9,828 nucleotides of DNA. Source: Clostridiales bacterium DTU092 (lineage in GTDB: Bacteria > Bacillota > Clostridia > Caldicoprobacterales > Caldicoprobacteraceae). The notes under the pieces are model-generated. The model ran no database searches, was not told where the DNA came from, and saw only the letters and a program-made list of their open reading frames with translations. Position 1 is the first letter of the stretch. Each line of letters starts with the position of its first letter. The stretch spans positions 1,871 to 11,698 of the forward strand of contig LFTM01000056.1 in the NCBI GenBank assembly GCA_001513505.1. Reading direction: 5' to 3'. This document shows positions 7,182-9,828 of the stretch, one piece after another. Both the position numbers and the translations under genes were made by a program.

Positions 7182-7343
7182 AATATTATTCCAGCCACTG
7201 GAGCTCCAAGGCTAAGAGCCTGTAGAACTTGCTCCGGGGCCTTCATCAAACTCGCTTCGCTTAAACAAGCGATTCGGCTTATCCCTCCGCTGCGTTAACA
7301 GGCTCTAAGCCTTTTCACAAGGTGATTTCCATAGTATTCTGCA
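7182..7343. repeat. 63-bp intergenic repeat, copy 1 (split by an insertion)
   Basis: After removal of 7211-7309, this stretch aligns end to end with 7365-7427 at 52 of 63 positions with no gap. Shared blocks include AATATTATTCC, CACTGGAG, CACAAGGTG and TTCCATA. The ends are inverted: 7171-7189 and 7331-7349 match in inverted orientation at 16 of 19 positions. It therefore looks like a miniature palindromic element. It lies in the 385-base stretch without a gene between the DUF624 and amidohydrolase genes. Confidence 0.75.
7211..7309. mobile_element. MITE-like 99-bp insertion with terminal inverted repeats
   Basis: Comparison with copy 2 of the surrounding repeat shows that exactly this segment is extra. 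It is bounded by AAG on both sides (7208-7210 and 7307-7309), compatible with a 3-bp target duplication. Its edges carry a 14-bp inverted repeat with one mismatch, GGCTAAGAGCCTGT (7210-7223) against the complement of ACAGGCTCTAAGCC (7298-7311). A perfect 6-bp hairpin TCGCTT-AAAC-AAGCGA sits at 7257-7272. It is more GC-rich than its flanks and has no coding capacity, so it would need a transposase supplied elsewhere. A structured RNA element is the main alternative. Confidence 0.6.
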
Positions 7344-7363
7344 CACAATGCTCAAGGATAGAA

Positions 7364-7427
7364 GAATATTATTCCGCTCACTGGAGTTCTAAGCCTCTCC
7401 ACAAGGTGGCTTCCATAATATTCGGCA
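7364..7427. repeat. 63-bp intergenic repeat, copy 2 (intact)
   Basis: This is the uninterrupted copy. GAATATTAT (7364-7372) and ATAATATTC (7415-7423) form a perfect 9-bp terminal inverted repeat around a 42-bp core, and the core contains a small CCAC-AAG-GTGG hairpin (from about 7399). It ends 6 bases before the stop codon of the amidohydrolase gene, so it would form the 3' end of that transcript. It has no T run to act as a classical terminator. Confidence 0.7.
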
Positions 7428-7433
7428 AAACAC

Positions 7434-8588
7434 TCAGCTATAATTCTTTAGTATGTTTACATATATCTGAAGCCCAAGCAGCAATACCTCTTCGTCGAAA
7501 TTAAATAAACTGCTGTGGAGAGGGGCTGTAAATCCCTTTTCTTCGTTTCTGCATCCAAGAAACATATATGTTCCCGGAACCTTTTGCTGAAAATATGAAA
7601 AATCTTCGGCAATCATAAGCGGGTCTATATCCACAAGTATATCGGGATCCACAAAGCCCGCGATCTTACTTGTAAGCTGTACATCATCGTTAACAGCCGG
7701 ATAATACACCACTTCATGGTACTGTCCCCGGATACCATGGCTGAGCTCCAGACTCTTCAGCAGCTTAATAATATTTTCTTTTATTTTGCTGTAAACCTTA
7801 TCATCAAAGGTTCGGATAGTCCCTTCCAGCCTTGCCTTCCCGGCAATGATATTCCTTTTCTCTCCGGCTTCCATCCTTCCGATGGTCACCACGGCTTTCT
7901 CATCATAGGGAATGCGCCTGGATACAACCCCTTGAAGCATATGAACAAAATCGCATGAAGCCATAAGAGCATCAATTCCAAAGTGTGGAGTTGCCCCATG
8001 GGCAGATTTGCCGGTGATCTCCACATCAAACTCACATGTTTGAGCCATTACAACCCCCGGTTTCATTACAACCTTTCCCTGGGGAATATCTGGCAGCAGA
8101 TGCAGTCCAAATATGGCATCAACCTCCGGTATATCCAGTACACCCTCCTTTATCATAGGGAGAGCGCCTCCAACTGTCTCTTCCGCCGGCTGAAAGATCA
8201 AAACCACATTTCCTTTTATATTCTCCCTATGCATCGCTATCCATTCAGCAAGCCCGAGCAGAACAGTCATATGCCCGTCATGCCCGCATGCATGCATAAC
8301 CCCTTTGTTTAACGATGCAAACTCCACGCCGGTTTCCTCTTCAATAGGTAAGGCGTCCATATCGGCTCTAAAGGCAAGGGTCCTGCCGGGAATATTTCCC
8401 CTGATTACAACCTTGACGCCGTTTTGCGCCAATATCTCTATTTCTCCAAAACCTAATTTTTTTATCTGCTCTGTTATATAATCCCTTGTTTTTCCAACTT
8501 CAAAATCTGTTTCAGGGTATTGATGCAGATACCTTCTGTGCTGTATCAACCGGTTCCTTAAACCCAGAACTTCTCCATCCAATCTCAT
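7434..8588 (-). CDS. M20D family metallo-amidohydrolase (N-acyl amino acid hydrolase type)
   Basis: The 384-residue protein has the usual length for the HipO / IAA-amino-acid hydrolase-like subgroup, which cleaves N-acyl or other amide-linked amino acids in the cytoplasm using two metal ions. The motifs are complete: HRRYLHQYPE near residue 18, FRADMDALPIEEETG at 73-87, HACGHDGHM with metal ligands C101 and H103, QPAEE with E136/E137, GLH with H163, the dimerisation-domain segment GKSAHGATPH at 193-202, AEDFSYF, and PLHSS with H358. The natural substrate cannot be told. The start is ATG 8588, chosen because GGAGG lies 8 bases upstream; an in-frame ATG at 8666 would place the promoter inside the coding region. 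It lies downstream of the alcohol dehydrogenase gene but has its own promoter. Confidence 0.93.
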   Translation of the reverse strand: MRLDGEVLGLRNRLIQHRRYLHQYPETDFEVGKTRDYITEQIKKLGFGEIEILAQNGVKVVIRGNIPGRTLAFRADMDALPIEEETGVEFASLNKGVMHACGHDGHMTVLLGLAEWIAMHRENIKGNVVLIFQPAEETVGGALPMIKEGVLDIPEVDAIFGLHLLPDIPQGKVVMKPGVVMAQTCEFDVEITGKSAHGATPHFGIDALMASCDFVHMLQGVVSRRIPYDEKAVVTIGRMEAGEKRNIIAGKARLEGTIRTFDDKVYSKIKENIIKLLKSLELSHGIRGQYHEVVYYPAVNDDVQLTSKIAGFVDPDILVDIDPLMIAEDFSYFQQKVPGTYMFLGCRNEEKGFTAPLHSSLFNFDEEVLLLGLQIYVNILKNYS

Positions 8589-8625
8589 TAATAATTCCTC
8601 CACCATTTTGCTTTTATAACAGCTT

Positions 8626-8653
8626 ATTATATATTTAAGGGCAACATTTTCAA
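8626..8653 (-). promoter_or_regulatory. Promoter of the amidohydrolase gene
   Basis: On the minus strand TTGAAA (8648-8653) and TATAAT (8626-8631) are 16 bases apart. The start point would be near 8619, about 31 bases before the ATG. The -35 box lies in one arm of the perfect inverted repeat at 8639-8682, so a protein bound there would probably affect transcription. Confidence 0.6.
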
Positions 8654-8682
8654 GACAAAACTGCAATCTGAAAATGTTGCCC
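8639..8682. promoter_or_regulatory. Perfect 14-bp inverted repeat between adh and amidohydrolase genes
   Basis: GGGCAACATTTTCA (8639-8652) and TGAAAATGTTGCCC (8669-8682) are perfect inverted copies separated by 16 bases, with arm centres 30 bp apart (about three helical turns). As RNA it would form a stable hairpin just after the alcohol dehydrogenase stop, but no T run follows it. As DNA it could be an operator, because the proximal arm covers the -35 and spacer of the amidohydrolase promoter. The sequence alone does not decide between these. Confidence 0.6.
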
Positions 8683-8712
8683 TAAACATTTTACATACTT
8701 ATATGAATTATA

Positions 8713-9828
8713 TTATTTGGCTGCAAGCCTGAGAATATTGAGCACGTCCTCCCGTCCAAGTTTAACGAAGTTACCGATTTGCTTTCTGCCGTTATCGGTA
8801 CATTTATCTGCCATCTCTTCAAGTCTGTCTTCAGGGATGTCCAGCCCTTCCAGAGTGACGGGCAGGCCGATGCTTACAAAGAACGATTCAAGCCGCTTTA
8901 TGCCTTCAAGAGCCGTTCTTTCGGGACATGCAAAATCCATCTCCACATCCCATACCCTTACTGCAAACTGTGCAAATCTGTCAACATTATGTTTATATAC
9001 GTATTTCATCCAGGCAGGGAATACTACAGCCAGTCCTGCACCATGAGCCACATCGTAAATTCCGCTTAATTCATGTTCTATGGCGTGGGATGCCCAGTCT
9101 TCATTCCTGCCGGTGCCCAGCAGGCCGTTGTGAGCTATAGTACTTGCCCACATTATCTCGGCTCTGGCCTCATAATTTTCCGGATCTTCAAGTGCAATCG
9201 GAATATTTTTGATTATCGCTTTCAGTGTAGCTTCACACAATCTGTCAGTGAAATCCACATCTTTTTGATGAGTGAAATAACGTTCCATTACGTGAGCCAT
9301 GATATCCGCTGCTCCACATGCAGTCTGATATGGAGGAAGTGTATATGTAACTTCCGGATTCATTATTGCAAACTTTGGCCGAATGATATCAGCACTGAGT
9401 CCTCTCTTATACCATCCGTCTTCATTGGTTATAACCGAACTGTTACTGGCTTCGCTGCCCGCAGCAGGAAGGGTAAGAACAACCCCGACAGGAAGGGCTT
9501 TTTCAGGAACAGCTTTACCGCTATAAAAATCCCACACATCGCCATCATAGTGTACACCCACAGCAATTGCTTTGGCTGAATCAATAGCACTTCCGCCACC
9601 TACTGCCAGAATGAAATCAATATCGTTCTTTCTGCAGATTTCGATTCCTTCCTTAACCAGGCTCAGGCGGGGATTCGGTTGTGCTCCGGGAAGTTCAATA
9701 AACTCAACGCCGGCCTCATTCAGGGATTTAACCACCTTATCGTAAAGACCAATGCGTTTAATACTGCCGCCGCCATAGTGAAAAAGAATCTTTTTGCTGT
9801 ATGCCCGTGTTACTTTGCCTCTGTCTCT
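8713..9828 (-). CDS. Iron-dependent alcohol dehydrogenase, butanol dehydrogenase type (5' end outside window)
   Basis: The minus-strand frame runs open to the right edge, giving 371 visible residues; about 15-20 N-terminal residues are missing compared with the usual 385-390. A GTG at 9735 is internal: the codons upstream continue the conserved KKILFHYGGGSIKRIGLYDKVV. It belongs to the group III (iron-containing) alcohol dehydrogenases and resembles clostridial NADH-dependent butanol dehydrogenases, which reduce aldehydes to alcohols at the end of fermentation. Cofactor-binding GGGSAIDSAKA is at visible residues 77-87. The four metal ligands expected by spacing are D175, H179, H248 and H262, in GAADIMAH, SHAIEH and DVAHGAG. 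Substrate preference cannot be read from sequence, so butanol is only a family-based guess. Confidence 0.92.
   Translation of the reverse strand, partial: RDRGKVTRAYSKKILFHYGGGSIKRIGLYDKVVKSLNEAGVEFIELPGAQPNPRLSLVKEGIEICRKNDIDFILAVGGGSAIDSAKAIAVGVHYDGDVWDFYSGKAVPEKALPVGVVLTLPAAGSEASNSSVITNEDGWYKRGLSADIIRPKFAIMNPEVTYTLPPYQTACGAADIMAHVMERYFTHQKDVDFTDRLCEATLKAIIKNIPIALEDPENYEARAEIMWASTIAHNGLLGTGRNEDWASHAIEHELSGIYDVAHGAGLAVVFPAWMKYVYKHNVDRFAQFAVRVWDVEMDFACPERTALEGIKRLESFFVSIGLPVTLEGLDIPEDRLEEMADKCTDNGRKQIGNFVKLGREDVLNILRLAAK

Noticed and set aside
7322..7504. 60-codon plus-strand open frame across the repeat block
   Set aside because: It spans intergenic repeats and the antisense of the amidohydrolase 3' end, with no ribosome binding site or recognisable motif.
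8589..8666. 26-residue N-terminal extension of the M20 amidohydrolase
   Set aside because: It would translate one arm of the inverted repeat and the promoter; ATG 8588 has GGAGG at good spacing and fits the family length.
9073..9579. 168-codon plus-strand open frame opposite the alcohol dehydrogenase
   Set aside because: It is antisense to conserved cofactor and metal-binding motifs and has no features of its own.

Overview
The window looks like chromosomal DNA from a low-GC, Gram-positive, anaerobic clostridium. The signs are strong purine-rich Shine-Dalgarno sites, sigma-A-like promoters, a YkvI-type permease, a DUF624 membrane protein, a lipobox lipoprotein and an iron alcohol dehydrogenase of the clostridial butanol dehydrogenase type. 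I cannot name the species. I see no rRNA, tRNA, CRISPR array, phage gene or transposase. Most of it is ordinary housekeeping and metabolic sequence; the less usual material is one intergenic repeat block, one apparent non-AUG start and a few poorly characterised proteins.

Left part (1-2670). The C-terminal part of a CCA-adding tRNA nucleotidyltransferase enters from the left edge on the + strand. It converges, 6 bases apart, on a ykvI-like permease gene on the - strand. Upstream of ykvI on the same strand is a 64-residue DUF3006-like protein with a good promoter. Divergent from that, on the + strand, is a small lipoprotein whose exported part is almost entirely Asp, Glu, Ser, Thr and Ala. A strong hairpin terminator at 2645-2670 separates it from the next convergent gene.

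Central part (2672-7048, all - strand). In transcription order (right to left) these are a DUF624 membrane protein, a class I SAM-dependent methyltransferase, Hsp33 (hslO), and a 581-residue TPR protein with a C-terminal helix-turn-helix-like segment. The first three have gaps of about 38 and 60 bases and probably form an operon from a promoter at 7091-7119. The TPR gene has its own extended -10 promoter. The methyltransferase appears to lack a normal start codon: the family's usual N-terminus begins exactly at an ATA codon.

Right part (7049-9828). A stretch of about 385 bases without a gene (7049-7433) holds the DUF624 promoter and two diverged copies of a 63-bp repeat. One copy is split by a 99-bp insertion with near-perfect terminal inverted repeats. 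Beyond it lie an M20D amidohydrolase gene and, at the right edge, a 5'-truncated iron-dependent alcohol dehydrogenase gene, both on the - strand. A perfect 14-bp inverted repeat lies between them, and one arm overlaps the -35 region of the amidohydrolase promoter. I found no convincing new multi-gene system; the repeat block and the non-AUG start are the best leads.
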